DNA of 53,446 bases from Planctomycetaceae bacterium (GCA_011525745.1 WYBU01000050.1:1-53446), one strand, 5' to 3'; shown: positions 8,055-17,830, counted from the first letter of the stretch. The notes: generated from the sequence alone by a model not told the origin. A program made the numbers and translations.

Positions 8055-9566
8055 TTACCTGGCGGCACGCACGTGGAGAACGATCCAGTCCTCGTCGTCG
8101 CTCATCGGTCCGTTGACGTTGTCCGAGATCGACAGGGCAATGGCGTCGCCGAAACGCAGCCTCGCCGTCGTCGATACGGTGCGCATGCGGCGCGTCGCGA
8201 GTTCGATGGCGCCCGTGGCCGCGATCGTGCCGACCGGCGAAATCGGAGTCTGGGCGCCGGCGCTTGGCTCGCCGAATCCGCGCACGATGGCGATTTGCGG
8301 CCCGAGCGTCACCGGCAGCTGCCTGATCTCCGCGCTGGGCGCCCAGGCCATTTGCACATCGAGCGTCAGCGACTGGGAGTCGGGCGCGACCAGCGGCAGT
8401 GCGATCAGTTCCAGGCCCTCGTTGACCGATTCGACCACCGGTTGCACGCTCCAGACGCCATCGCCCAAAACAGGCAAATATGAACCGAGCACGAAGCGTT
8501 GCGACAGATTACTGAACCAGATGCGGCGGCCGTTGAAACCGCTGCTCGTGCCGTGAAACATGACTTTGATTCCGGCCTCGCGCCTGAGCGCCGCGGGCAC
8601 GCGATCGGCCGGAATTCGCGGGAAACTCTCGCCGATGGCGGTCCGCCAATCGGCGGCGTTGTTCCTGGGGATGCGCACGATCCACGCGTCGGCGTCCAGC
8701 GCGGACGGTGCGGCGCGACGGATGAAACTGAGCAGGCTCTCGATCTGCCGATGGGCGTCGAGCGTCTGCGTCACGATGATCAGGTTTCCGGAGGAGCGAA
8801 TGCTCCCGACGGCGCCACCGGCCTCTCGCCAGGATTCCGGCTCGACGAGGCTTTGCATCAGGTCAATTGCTTCGGCGATATCCTCAAAGGTTGCGGCGAC
8901 GGCTGCGGCCTCTTCATATTCGGCTTCGACGGGGAAGGCTCCAGCGCCGCCGCCGAAACCACCGCCACCGCCGCCACCGCCAAAGCCGCCCGGCTGCACG
9001 GCAACCGCGGCCGCGTCGATGACGGGTTGACCTCCCGTCGCTTCGCCGCCGGCCAGGCGAAGCCGCAAGATCGGTGTGTTGGCGAAGCGGCGCATGCTGT
9101 AGCCGCTGCGCATCAGGTCGGTGAGGTCGTAGGCGCGAACGACCGTTTTCCGCGACAAATCGTCACGTGTCGAGATGAGGATGACGCCGCGGTGCACTTC
9201 GTACCCGAGATCGGCCTTAGGCCCGCCGACCGCGACCAGGACAAAGTCCATGAGCGTGGACAACGGGACCTTGCTGAGCTTCACCTCGACACGAGCGTCG
9301 CGCTCGACGCCCGCCGAGGACACCGACGACCAGTTGACGTGGATGTTGAGCTGGTAGCGCTCGCGCAGATCGTCAATGATCTTCGAGAAATCGATCCGAT
9401 CGTAATCGGCGTCCACGATCGTTTCGTTCAGGCGGCGAATCAGCTCGGTATCGGGGTCGCCGGGGGCAACCTCGGTGGGTGGCGCCTGCGCCGCAACACC
9501 GGCGGCGGCGCCAAGGCTCGTCATCACGGCGAAGACATGGAGTCGGAGGGGGATGGCTCGCGACAT
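8055..9566 (-). CDS. Exported protein with secretin-N-like region, no pore domain
   Basis: 503 residues starting at MSRAIPLRLHVF, with a signal peptide ending near VAAQ. An AAAGGAG ribosome site lies upstream of this ATG, which favours it over a start 28 codons earlier. The first third (DLRERYQLNIHVNW, then VRAYDLTDLM) resembles the short N0/STN-type region of secretins and TonB-type modules as seen in planctomycete secretin-like proteins. A Gly-rich linker with runs of GGGGGGFGG follows at about residues 190-220. The C-terminal half has no recognisable secretin beta-barrel motif (no VPxLGDIP). It is probably periplasmic or outer-membrane-associated. It could be an adaptor of a type II/IV pilus machine, but that is inference only. 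Confidence 0.75.
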   Translation of the reverse strand: MSRAIPLRLHVFAVMTSLGAAAGVAAQAPPTEVAPGDPDTELIRRLNETIVDADYDRIDFSKIIDDLRERYQLNIHVNWSSVSSAGVERDARVEVKLSKVPLSTLMDFVLVAVGGPKADLGYEVHRGVILISTRDDLSRKTVVRAYDLTDLMRSGYSMRRFANTPILRLRLAGGEATGGQPVIDAAAVAVQPGGFGGGGGGGGFGGGAGAFPVEAEYEEAAAVAATFEDIAEAIDLMQSLVEPESWREAGGAVGSIRSSGNLIIVTQTLDAHRQIESLLSFIRRAAPSALDADAWIVRIPRNNAADWRTAIGESFPRIPADRVPAALRREAGIKVMFHGTSSGFNGRRIWFSNLSQRFVLGSYLPVLGDGVWSVQPVVESVNEGLELIALPLVAPDSQSLTLDVQMAWAPSAEIRQLPVTLGPQIAIVRGFGEPSAGAQTPISPVGTIAATGAIELATRRMRTVSTTARLRFGDAIALSISDNVNGPMSDDEDWIVLHVRAAR

Positions 9567-9980
9567 GGCGTATGCTCCTTTTGCTAACGGGACACTGGTG
9601 TGGCTGGCTGGCGGATGCAAATCGTGCAGGGCGTTGGTTTGGAAAGACACCGCACCTGTTTTTCAATGGTACGGCTGGAAAGCACCCCGGTCAAACTCGT
9701 CCCGACTGTTCCCGGGAGCTTCCGACTGGTTCGCCCTGGCGGTGTTGCGGTCCGCGAGTGGCGCCATGCCGGCGAATGCGGCTTGTGGGGACCGAAGTCA
9801 GGCCCGCGTGAAGCACGGGCATCCGTCGCGTTTTACTTGCCCAGGGGTTTGATTCCCGAGCGTTTCGATGGCACACTTTTCATTGGGAGCGGGCCGGCCG
9901 CCGCATGAGGAAACAAGTCAACCGATCGGCCGCGGTCGATTTCGGACGGGCGGTCGGACCTTCAGCAGGAGATGTTCATC
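9567..9980. other. Intergenic, no gene seen
   Basis: About 410 bases between divergent genes, so promoters for both should lie here. No strong consensus elements stand out. A GGTTTGATTCCC stretch near 9847 superficially resembles a tRNA T-arm but has no acceptor or anticodon partner. Confidence 0.5.
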
Positions 9981-11795
9981 ATGATTCCGCGTCTAAGTCG
10001 TTATGCGATCGTAGGATGCGTCGTTCTGGGTTTCGCCGCGAACAGCCTGGCCGGCGAGAAGATCGTGCATGTGCGCTTGCGCGGACCGATGCCTGAAGCG
10101 CCGCCGCCGATGGAGCTGTCGCTGGCGTTCGGCGGCGAGCAGCCGCTGTCGATGTTTGAACTGCTCAAGCGGCTCAACAAGCTTCGCAAGGATGACGAGG
10201 TGCAGGGCGTCCTGGTCGAGCTGGACGAAGCCATGCTGGGGATGGCCCAGATTCAGGAGCTGCGCGGCCAGTTCGAGAAACTGAGGGCGGCCGACAAGGA
10301 CGTGTGGGTCTTCTCGGAGTTCATGACGCCGGGCCACTATCTGCTGGCCTCGTCGGCGTCCAAGGTGGTGATGATTCCGACCGGCGAGCTGCTGCTGCTG
10401 GGTCTGTACGGCGAGGGGCTGTACTTCAAGAACCTGCTGGACAAAATCAAGGTCGAGGCGGACATCATCCACTGCGGGGATTACAAGTCGGCGGGCGAGC
10501 CGCTCTATCGCACCGGTCCGTCGAAGGAGTCGCAGGAGCAGACCGAGCGGCTGCTGACGAGCATCTACGGCCAGATGTGCAAGCAGATCGCCGAGTCGCG
10601 CAAACTGTCGAGCGACGAGGTGTCGTCGCTGTTCGACAAGGGCTGGTTCAGCGCCGAGGAAGCGAAGAGGGCGCGGCTGGTTGACGACCTGATGTATCGC
10701 GAGGACCTCAACAAGGCGCTGAAGAAGCGCTACGGCTCGGATTTCGAGCTGGTGCGCGATTACGGCAAGGAGAAGGGGCCGAAGATCGACTTCAACAATC
10801 CGTTCGGCGTGTTCAGCTTTTTCGGCGAAATGATGAAGGGAACGAAGGATAAGTCGACGCGGCCTTCGATCGCGGTGATCTACGTCGATTCGATGATTGT
10901 CAGCGGCAAGAGCGAGCAGGGGCTGATGGGCAACTCGAGCGGCTCGGCGACGATCCGCCGCGCGATCGAGAAGGCGGCCGAGGATTCGTCGGTCAAGGCG
11001 GTCGTGCTGCGCGTCGATTCGCCGGGCGGTTCGGCGATCGCCAGCGACGTGATCTGCGAGGCCATCAAGCGCTGCAAGCGCGAGAAGCCGGTGATCGTGT
11101 CGATGGGCGACGTGGCGGCCAGCGGCGGGTATTACGTCTCGTGCCTGGGCGACACGATCTTTGCGCAGCCGGGAACGATAACGGGTTCGATCGGCGTGGT
11201 GGGCGGCAAGCTGGTGACGAAGGGGATGTGGGATTGGCTGGGCGTGACGTCGCACGAGTTCAAGCGCGGCGCCCGCGCGGACATCATGAACACCAATCGC
11301 AAGTTCAACGAGGATGAGCGGCAGGTGATCGAGGGGATGATGGTCCGCGTCTATGACGTGTTCAAGGAGCGCGTCGTGGCCGGTCGCGGGCAGAAGCTCA
11401 AGGGCGAGATCGAGGGCCTGGCGGGCGGGCGCGTTTATTCGGGCGAGGATGCGCTGGCGAACGGGCTGGTCGACCGGCTGGGCGGTCTGGCGGACGCGGT
11501 TCAGTTCGCGGCCGACCAGGCGGATGTAACTCGCTACGAGCTGCGCGTGATTCCCGAACCGAAGAACCTCTTCGACATGATCATCAAGGAGTTGATGGGC
11601 GAGAAGGACGACGACGACGTATCAACGCGCCTGGGCGACCGCTGGCTGGCCTCGCCGCCGCTGCGCGAGATGCTGCCGCTGATCGCTCGGAGCGATCCGG
11701 TCAAGGCCGAGGAAATCCGGCGGTTTTTGATCCAGTTGGACCTGCTGGCGACGGAGAACGTGATGGTCGTCGAGACGTGCGTGCCGCGAATGAAA
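9981..11795 (+). CDS. sppA: Signal peptide peptidase SppA, 67-kDa type
   Basis: 605 residues comprising an export signal and two tandem ClpP-fold domains as in long (E. coli-type) SppA. The catalytic dyad is visible: K169 in GDYKSAGEPLYR (N-terminal domain) and S381 in MGDVAASGGYYVS (C-terminal domain). VDSPGG and GTITGSIGV are conserved as in the family. It degrades cleaved signal peptides in the cytoplasmic membrane. The start at 9981 is preferred over 9972 because AGGAG at 9967-9971 abuts the upstream ATG but is well spaced for the second. The last codon before TAA ends at 11795 (stop 11796-11798). It is monocistronic, with large gaps on both sides. The C-terminal extension of about 80 residues after the peptidase core is unassigned. 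Confidence 0.95.
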
Positions 11796-11798
11796 TAA

Positions 11799-12373
11799 GC
11801 GGCGCGCTTCTTGGCACATACGCCGCATGGTCGCGCACAGGAAAGCGCTCCGCCTTGGAGGCGTCGTCGTTATAGTTCGGTGTCACGGTCCGGGGTGCGC
11901 CCGCTTTTCAACGGCGGATTCAGTCGGCGCGCCGAGCCATCGAACCGCAGGCAGGGGCCGCGGAGGCGAATGGCAACCGGGATCTGGCGAAACAGTTGGG
12001 TTCGTCGGCAATCGGCGATTGCGTTGAATTCGCATGACAGTCCGCGTTCGGAACGCAGGGAGTTGAACGGCAGAACGCATCCTGACGGCCGATTTGCAGT
12101 CCTGCTGCAAGTCGGCCGAAGTCGCCGATTCGCTGAAGAGCGCGGCTGCTTTCCGTCCGGCGACGCACGCGGGCAGCGGCGTCGGCGTTTGTCGGTTACG
12201 ACCGCCAGGCTTCACATCTGAGATTTGAGAATCGAGATACGTGCAATCGTCACATGCCCCGCTTTGTCCGGGGCGGTTCACTGCACGAATCGTTTCGCAG
12301 CGCAACTTCGTCGTCGCTTTCTCCGTATCATCGTTTCGATGTTTCGATTCTTCGGCGTCTCGCCGTTCGCATC
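11799..12373. other. Intergenic, no gene seen
   Basis: 575 bases between convergent sppA and the threonine aldolase gene. Reading frames here look non-coding. Low-complexity stretches such as GAGATTTGAGAATCGAGATA (near 12219-12240) and CGTTTCGATGTTTCGATTCT (near 12331-12352) resemble those at 21580-21608 and 21688-21710, so they belong to a dispersed tandem-like class. Confidence 0.5.
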
Positions 12374-13414
12374 CTATGTCACCGCCGCGCGGATCGCGGA
12401 CAGGGCGCGGTCGATGCCATCGGGAGGGATGTCGAGGTGCGTTACGGCGCGGACGGCCGTCGGCGACAACCGCGGCGACAGGCGCACGCCGTGCGTGGCG
12501 AGCCGGGCGAAAAAGTCGGCCCGCGGCACTCCCGTGCCGGCGATGTCGAACATGACGATATTCGTCTGTGGCTCGCCGGCGTCGAGCGTGATGCCGCGTA
12601 TCTCGCGCAGGCCGGCCGCCAGCTTGCGCGCGGCGGCGTGATCGTCGGTTAGGCGGTCGACGTGATGCCGCAGGGCATGGACGCCGGCCGCCGCGATGAT
12701 GCCCGCCTGACGCATCGCGCCGCCGAACATCTGCTTGTAGCGGCGCGCCTGGTGAATAAACTCCTTCGAGCCGGCCAGCACCGCGCCGACGGGGCAGCCG
12801 AGTCCCTTGGTCAGGTCGATCCAGACTGAGTCAAAATAGCGGCAGATGTCGCGCGCCTGCACGCCCGAGGCGATAACGGCGTTCATCAGCCGCGCGCCGT
12901 CAAGGTGCAGCAGCAGGCCGTGGGAGCGGGCGGCGTCGTGCACTTCTCGAATGCGCTCCAGCGGCCAGATCGTTCCGCCGCCCATGTTGTGCGTGTTCTC
13001 GATGCACACCAGGCGTGAGCGCGGAAAGTGCGGATCGTCCGGTCGCAGCGCCGCCAGGACCGCCGCCGCGCCGAAGACACCGCGGTCGCTGTCGAGCAGA
13101 CGCATGCCTGCGCGACTGTGCGCCGCCGGCCCGCCGCCCTCGAAGTGGACGGGGTGCGAGTCCTTCTCGATGATGATCTCATCCCCCGGCCGGCAGTGGA
13201 CCGTGTGAGCAATGAGGTTGCACATGGTTCCCGAAGGCAGGAAGACCGCGGCCTGGTGGCCGGTGAGTTCGGCCACCATTTCCTGAAGGAGGTTGACGGT
13301 GGGGTCTTCGGCCTTCTGCTCGTCGCCGACTTCGGCTTCGGCCATGAAGCGGCGCATGGCGGGCGTGGGGCGGGTGATGGTGTCGCTGTAGAGATCGACG
13401 GGGAAGTCGGGCAT
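12374..13414 (-). CDS. ltaE: Low-specificity L-threonine aldolase
   Basis: 346-residue PLP enzyme of the aspartate aminotransferase fold (beta-eliminating lyase family). DLYSDTITRPTPAM at residues 7-20 is the family's N-terminal signature. D172 in HLDGARL binds the pyridine nitrogen and K203 in DLTKGLGCPVGA is the Schiff-base lysine. It cleaves L-threonine or L-allo-threonine to glycine and acetaldehyde. The start at 13414 was chosen because it follows an AGGAG with good spacing and matches the family's usual N-terminus; the longer frame extends into repeat-rich DNA. No operon partner is visible. Confidence 0.93.
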   Translation of the reverse strand: MPDFPVDLYSDTITRPTPAMRRFMAEAEVGDEQKAEDPTVNLLQEMVAELTGHQAAVFLPSGTMCNLIAHTVHCRPGDEIIIEKDSHPVHFEGGGPAAHSRAGMRLLDSDRGVFGAAAVLAALRPDDPHFPRSRLVCIENTHNMGGGTIWPLERIREVHDAARSHGLLLHLDGARLMNAVIASGVQARDICRYFDSVWIDLTKGLGCPVGAVLAGSKEFIHQARRYKQMFGGAMRQAGIIAAAGVHALRHHVDRLTDDHAAARKLAAGLREIRGITLDAGEPQTNIVMFDIAGTGVPRADFFARLATHGVRLSPRLSPTAVRAVTHLDIPPDGIDRALSAIRAAVT

Positions 13415-13927
13415 GGGGCGCTCCTGGAACGAACACTGTAGTCGGGCGATGGTCCGGAGCAACATCGGGCGTCGCGTCATTCCCTTCAAGGCGGGAATCC
13501 AGGGCGCAGGTGGTGGCACACCATAAAGTGCGGGCCGCCCCCGGCGCTTGCGCTTGCGGCGCGAATCGGCGGATCCCGCGCCTGATCGTAAGGAACGGAT
13601 CGGGACCCTTGCTGGCCCCCCGCGTGCGCGGGGGTGACAGGAAACCGGGGGGCATGTCCGTGCCGCGCGGCACACAGTCGGGGGCGGCTGTGCTGCATGA
13701 GACCCTCACCCCGGCCTTCATCCTGGAAAGGAGAGGGCGTCAAAGCCGGGGGCGGCTGTGCTCCCGGTTGCATGGTCGGCGCTTTTTTCTGTATTTCCTT
13801 TGAAATCCAAATGGCGAAATCCGATTGAATGGGCTATACATTCCGTTGCGAAAACGGCCCCCCGGCGGAGCGGTGCGTGTGCGCATGTAAATGCCGTGGG
13901 CAGAATAAGTTACGAGGTTCCTTCGAG
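13415..13927. other. Intergenic, repeat-rich
   Basis: No gene recognised. It contains a TCATTCCCnnnnnnGGGAATCC-type palindrome near 13478-13502, a GCCCCCGGCGCTTGCGCTTG stretch near 13540, and two type B units, CACAGTCGGGGGCGGCTGTG at 13673-13692 and a second at 13742-13760. The latter two flank about 50 bases including CTCACCCCGGCCTTC. The AT-richer part at 13790-13830 could hold the promoter for the downstream DksA-like gene. Confidence 0.55.
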
Positions 13928-14545
13928 ATGGCGACTTCGCGCAAAAGCAAAGGAAAAGGCGGCAGGGCCGGCAAGCCGGCCAAGGCGGCGACGAAATCGA
14001 AGGCCAAGCCCAAGTCCCGGAATCGAGCCTCTGCCGGCGTCGCCGCCGGAGGTCGAGCAACGGTGCGCGGAAAGTCGGCGGTCGTGACGACGCGACGCGC
14101 GGCGTCTTCGAATACGAACAAGTCGGCTGCGCGCGGAAACGTCGCGCCGGGCCTGGATCGTGAATGGGTCATCATGATGCGAGATTCGCTGGTTCGCCGA
14201 CGAAATCAGATTCTGGCGGCGCTACGTTCCAATCGCGATCAGTTGGCCGGCGCACAGCGCAACTATGCGGACATCGGCGACCGAGCGTCGGAGGGATTCG
14301 AGGACGAGATTGCGGCCGGGCTGCTGTCGATCGAATCGGACCAGTTGGACGAGATCGAAGGCGCGCTGGACCGCATCGCGGCGGGGACGTTCGGCGCGTG
14401 CATCGACTGCGGCAAGCCGATTCCGCGCAAGCGGCTGGAGGTTCTGCCGTTCGCGAAGCGCTGCCTGTCCTGCGAGGGTCAGAAGGAGCGGCACGTGCGG
14501 GCGTTCGTGCCGTCCGAAAGCACCGAAGAGAGCGACCTGGACTGA
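13928..14545 (+). CDS. DksA/TraR-family zinc finger protein with basic N-terminal tail
   Basis: 205 residues from ATG 13928. Residues 1-70 are Lys/Arg/Ala/Ser-rich and look disordered, like a histone H1-type tail. Residues 78-150 form the coiled coil, with the DksA tip motif DxxDxA (D115, D118, A120). A C4 zinc finger follows at C158, C161, C179 and C182. Canonical DksA binds the RNA polymerase secondary channel and modulates rRNA and stringent-response promoters. The intact tip residues support an RNAP-binding role here, and the basic tail could add DNA binding (inference). An alternative ATG at 13829 would add 33 Cys-rich residues unlike the family and is disfavoured. Confidence 0.88.
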   Translation: MATSRKSKGKGGRAGKPAKAATKSKAKPKSRNRASAGVAAGGRATVRGKSAVVTTRRAASSNTNKSAARGNVAPGLDREWVIMMRDSLVRRRNQILAALRSNRDQLAGAQRNYADIGDRASEGFEDEIAAGLLSIESDQLDEIEGALDRIAAGTFGACIDCGKPIPRKRLEVLPFAKRCLSCEGQKERHVRAFVPSESTEESDLD

Positions 14546-14726
14546 AAAATCAGTTATTAGTTGTCAGTTTCTGAGATGGTCCCGGGCGGCCGGAGTCCGA
14601 CTGAACGCGCGACGGATTGACGAGGTGGTCGGCAGCCACGGGATCAGCGCGGCCGATTCCGGCCGGGCGTCACCCGTGGCTGCGTTCCCACGGTGCGTGG
14701 ACTATCGTTGATCGCCCGATCCCGAA

Positions 14727-15086
14727 TCAGGACGCGGCTTCCTCTTTCTTGAACTTCTGCGTAAAGGTCTTGCCCTCGTGCTTGGCCTTCATCTCCAGCG
14801 TCTTGAACCACCAGACCGTCGCGTCGTATTCGCGCGTCTTGCCGTCCGAAGTCTCGAGCTTGAGCTTGCCCCATTCGTACTTCCACTTGCCGGCCATATC
14901 CATCGGGCGGCTTTCGACGACGGCGTTGGCGCTGAACGTGGCGTCGTCCTTGAACTCCATGCGGTTCATGGTGCAGGGCGAGCCTTCCGGCGCGGGGCCG
15001 TCGGCAATCCATGCGCCGTGGAACTGGTTCGCACAGCCGACCATAGGCAGGATCAGTAATGCGGCGAAAACAGTCTTTTTCTTCAC
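14727..15086 (-). CDS. Small lipoprotein, unknown function
   Basis: 119 residues with a clear lipoprotein signal peptide (MKKKTVFAALLILPMVGC, C18). The mature part begins FHGAWIADGPAPEG and continues as a small beta-rich domain with alternating Trp/Tyr (KWKYEWGKLKLE, VWWFK), reminiscent of lipocalin-like or DUF-type small binding proteins. It ends in a Lys/Glu tail. No precise family was recognised. It is flanked by convergent and divergent genes with no obvious operon. Confidence 0.8.
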   Translation of the reverse strand: MKKKTVFAALLILPMVGCANQFHGAWIADGPAPEGSPCTMNRMEFKDDATFSANAVVESRPMDMAGKWKYEWGKLKLETSDGKTREYDATVWWFKTLEMKAKHEGKTFTQKFKKEEAAS

Positions 15087-15395
15087 GTTAAGGTCTCCTC
15101 GATGGGTTCATCCGTGGGCGCTGGCCGCCAACCGACCGGCGCGGCGTCGACGATGATACCACGCGCGGCGAGCGCCGGCCCGATGATATTGGCGCGGAAA
15201 CTACCGTTGGGTTCTGAGGATGTCAATTGGCGACTGATATGGCGAACCGCAGGGTCCGCTGCGCGGGCCGAGTAGCCATCAGCCATCCGCCAAAGGCGTT
15301 GTCGGTTGTGAGTTGTCGGCAATCAGCCATGGGACGTCGACAACGGGCGATGAATGTTTCGGTGAATCGAGTGAGTACTGTCCGGCACAGCGCTT
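15087..15395. other. Intergenic, no gene seen
   Basis: About 310 bases. CAGCCATCAGCCATCCGCC and GGTTGTGAGTTGTCGGCAAT (15279-15330) belong to a low-complexity dispersed class also seen near 14553-14575 and 21507-21545. No coding potential recognised. Confidence 0.45.
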
Positions 15396-15830
15396 TTACG
15401 TGCGGCCGTAGAGGTACTCGCTCAGATAGTGGATGGTCTCGGCTTGTTCCTTGGCCTCGAATGCGTTGAGGTCGCCGATCGAGATCATGCCGACGAGCCG
15501 CCCGCCTTCGACGACCGGCAGGTGGCGGATGCGTTTTTCGCGCATGACGCGGCGGCATTCGTCCAGCTTGGTGTCGCCGCGGCAGCAGGCGACGGGCGTG
15601 GTCATCACGTCGGCGACGCGGGTCTGGGCCGGATCGCGGCCGGCGGCGACGATGCGGTTGAGCACATCGCGTTCCGTGAAGATGCCGACGACGCGTTCGC
15701 CCTCGGTGACGACGACGGAACCGATGTGGTCGGCGTTCATGCGCCGCGCCGCTTCCACGACGGAAGTTGTGCCGGCAACAGAGGCGACCTTCGGGCCTTT
15801 CTTCTGGAGTATGTCGCTTACGTGAATCAT
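15396..15830 (-). CDS. Tandem CBS-domain protein
   Basis: 144 residues forming two CBS motifs (about 7-60 and 72-130), the stand-alone pair that binds adenosyl nucleotides (AMP, ATP, SAM) as an energy sensor. Recognisable features are GSVVVTEGERVVGIFTERDV in the first domain and LPVVEGGRLVGMISIGDL in the second. The start at 15830 (MIHVSDILQKKG) follows GGAGAA with 7-base spacing. A longer reading would overlap the end of the upstream pyrG. It lies just downstream of pyrG on the same strand (gap about 40 bases), so the two are probably co-transcribed. The partner protein or ligand is unknown. Confidence 0.9.
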   Translation of the reverse strand: MIHVSDILQKKGPKVASVAGTTSVVEAARRMNADHIGSVVVTEGERVVGIFTERDVLNRIVAAGRDPAQTRVADVMTTPVACCRGDTKLDECRRVMREKRIRHLPVVEGGRLVGMISIGDLNAFEAKEQAETIHYLSEYLYGRT

Positions 15831-15868
15831 GAAGCATTCTCCAGCGTGATGAATCGGAATCGCCCTTG

Positions 15869-17650
15869 TCACGAAGTGGTCAGTTCCCCGGTCGCGGCGC
15901 TGTCGGCCGATTGCGAAGCGTCGTCCGTCATCGGATGCTTGTTTTCGATGGCCGCGCGTACAAGGCCCAGATAGAGCGGATCGGGCCGCAACGGTCGGCT
16001 GGTCATTTCCGCGTGGGCCTGGGTCGCGAGGAAATAGGGGTGCGCGTCGGCCGGAAGCTCAAGCACCTGCATGATGGGATAGTCGGGCGCTTTGCCGGAG
16101 AAGACCAGGCCGCCGGCTTCGAGCCGCTCGATGTATTTCGGCTCGACCTCCCAGCGGTGGCGGAAGCGCATGCGCACCTCGGTGGCGAAATTGAAAAGCT
16201 GGTGGGCGCGCGTACCCGCCTTGATCGAGACGTCGCGCCCGCCGAGGCGCATGTTGCCGCCCAGCCCTTCGATGGCCTTCTGCTCCGGCAGGATGTCGAT
16301 GACCGGATGGGGGCAGTCGGGGACGATCTCGCGCGAATTGGCGCCGGCCAGGCCGCAGACGTTGCGGGCGAATTCGACGACGGCCAGTTGAAATCCGAAG
16401 CAGATTCCGAGGAAAGGGATGCGGTGCTCGCGCGCGAATCGCACGGCGACGATTTTGCCTTCCGCGCCGCGCACGCCGAAGCCGCCGGGAAGCAGCAACC
16501 CGTTGAGATGGCCGAGTTGTTCGGCGACGTTGGCCTCGGTCAGGTCGGTGGTGTCGATCCAGTCGATATTCACGCGAACGCCGGCGTGAGCGCCGGAATG
16601 TTCGAGCGCTTTAATAACGCTGGCGTAGCTGTCGCGGACCGACGTGTACTTGCCGGCGATGCCGATGGTGACCTCGGTGTCGGCCTCGCGCTGCTTGCGC
16701 AACAAGTCGCTCCAGGTGGCTCGCGCCTTTTGTTCGGCCTCGGGGTGGACCCGGTCGTGCAGCTTGAGGATGTCGACGACGGCGGTGTCCATGCCGGCGC
16801 CGCGGAGCATCTCGGGAATCAGATAAATGCTCTCGCAATCATGCATCGAGATGACGCGATCGAGGGGCACGTTGGTGTACATCGCCAGCTTCTCGCGGAC
16901 CTTTTGCGTCACGCGGTGACGGCCGCGGCAGGCGACGATGTGCGGCTGGATGCCGCATTCGAGCAGCGCGCGGATGCCGAGCTGCGCGGCCTTGGACTTT
17001 TGCTCGCCCAGCGCAGGTGGCTCGATGATGTAGGTCAGCACGACAAAACACGCGCTGTCGGGGCCTTCCTCGAAGGCCAGCTCGCGCATGGCCTCGAAGT
17101 AGTAGGCGTTCTCGACGTCGCCGACCGTGCCGCCAATTTCGACGAAGACGACGTCCGCGTCGGACTCGACCGCCAGCTCGCGCAGCCGCAGCTTCACCTC
17201 GCCCGTTACGTGCGGGATCATGAGCACATCACGCCCGAGATAGCCGCCAAGGCGTTCCTTTTCGAGGACGCGGTTGAAGATCTGGCCGCTGGTGACGAAA
17301 TTGCGGCGCGACAGGTTCTGGTCGAGCATACGCTCGTAGGTGCCCAGGTCCATGTCGCATTCCATGCCGTCGTCCAGCACGAAGACCTCGCCGTGGCGGT
17401 AGGGATTGAGCGTGCCGGAGTCAAGGTTGAGGTAGCCTTCGAGCTTGACCGGTGCGACGGTCAACCCTTTGTCTTTCAGAATCTTGGCGAGGCTCGACGA
17501 AAAAATGCCCTTGCCCAGCCCGCTCATGACGCTGCCGACGACGACCACGTACTTGGTCTTGCCCTCGCGGTATCCGGCGGGTCTGGGCGTGTAGAATTCG
17601 GTTTCGTCCGAGACGTTGGAGATGTTGTTCAGAAGGTGCTCGCTGGACAT
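15869..17650 (-). CDS. pyrG: CTP synthase, divergent
   Basis: 593 residues with an N-terminal extension of about 32 residues before the synthetase domain. The domain shows a P-loop-type SVMSGLGKGIFSS, HGEVFVLDDG, and VEIGGTVGDVE with the Mg-binding Glu. The glutaminase domain has nucleophile C417 (GICFGFQ) and H546/E548 in QAHAEM. It makes CTP from UTP, ATP and glutamine. Several normally strict motifs differ: the UTP/CTP loop KTKPTQ of E. coli reads KSKAAQ (218-223), YINVDPGTMSP reads YLNLDSGTLNP, and FHPEF reads AHAEM. AAGGAGGT precedes the chosen start by 11 bases. Whether this is the sole CTP synthase or a paralogue with shifted regulation or substrate cannot be told from the window. Confidence 0.88.
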   Translation of the reverse strand: MSSEHLLNNISNVSDETEFYTPRPAGYREGKTKYVVVVGSVMSGLGKGIFSSSLAKILKDKGLTVAPVKLEGYLNLDSGTLNPYRHGEVFVLDDGMECDMDLGTYERMLDQNLSRRNFVTSGQIFNRVLEKERLGGYLGRDVLMIPHVTGEVKLRLRELAVESDADVVFVEIGGTVGDVENAYYFEAMRELAFEEGPDSACFVVLTYIIEPPALGEQKSKAAQLGIRALLECGIQPHIVACRGRHRVTQKVREKLAMYTNVPLDRVISMHDCESIYLIPEMLRGAGMDTAVVDILKLHDRVHPEAEQKARATWSDLLRKQREADTEVTIGIAGKYTSVRDSYASVIKALEHSGAHAGVRVNIDWIDTTDLTEANVAEQLGHLNGLLLPGGFGVRGAEGKIVAVRFAREHRIPFLGICFGFQLAVVEFARNVCGLAGANSREIVPDCPHPVIDILPEQKAIEGLGGNMRLGGRDVSIKAGTRAHQLFNFATEVRMRFRHRWEVEPKYIERLEAGGLVFSGKAPDYPIMQVLELPADAHPYFLATQAHAEMTSRPLRPDPLYLGLVRAAIENKHPMTDDASQSADSAATGELTTS

Positions 17651-17830
17651 GATTGCGCGTGACCTCCTTGCATTCTTCCATGCTCCAACTGGGTTCTTTA
17701 AGAAGATTGTAACCGACGTGTCAAGCAAATTCCGCGCGGTGGCGGGCGGTCCGAACCGAGAAGTTGACGGGCCGGGTCACGCTGGGCGTAGCATGGGACG
17801 TTTCAGACCGCCCGCGGCACACCGGCGCGA

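Noticed and set aside
9842..9875. tRNA-like T-arm (GGTTTGATTCCC)
   Set aside because: No matching acceptor or anticodon stem in the surrounding sequence.
9993..11255. Minus-strand ORF of 420 codons
   Set aside because: Antisense to sppA; Arg/His/Leu-rich, no family features.
15866..17662. Plus-strand ORF of 598 codons
   Set aside because: Antisense to pyrG, whose catalytic motifs are clear.
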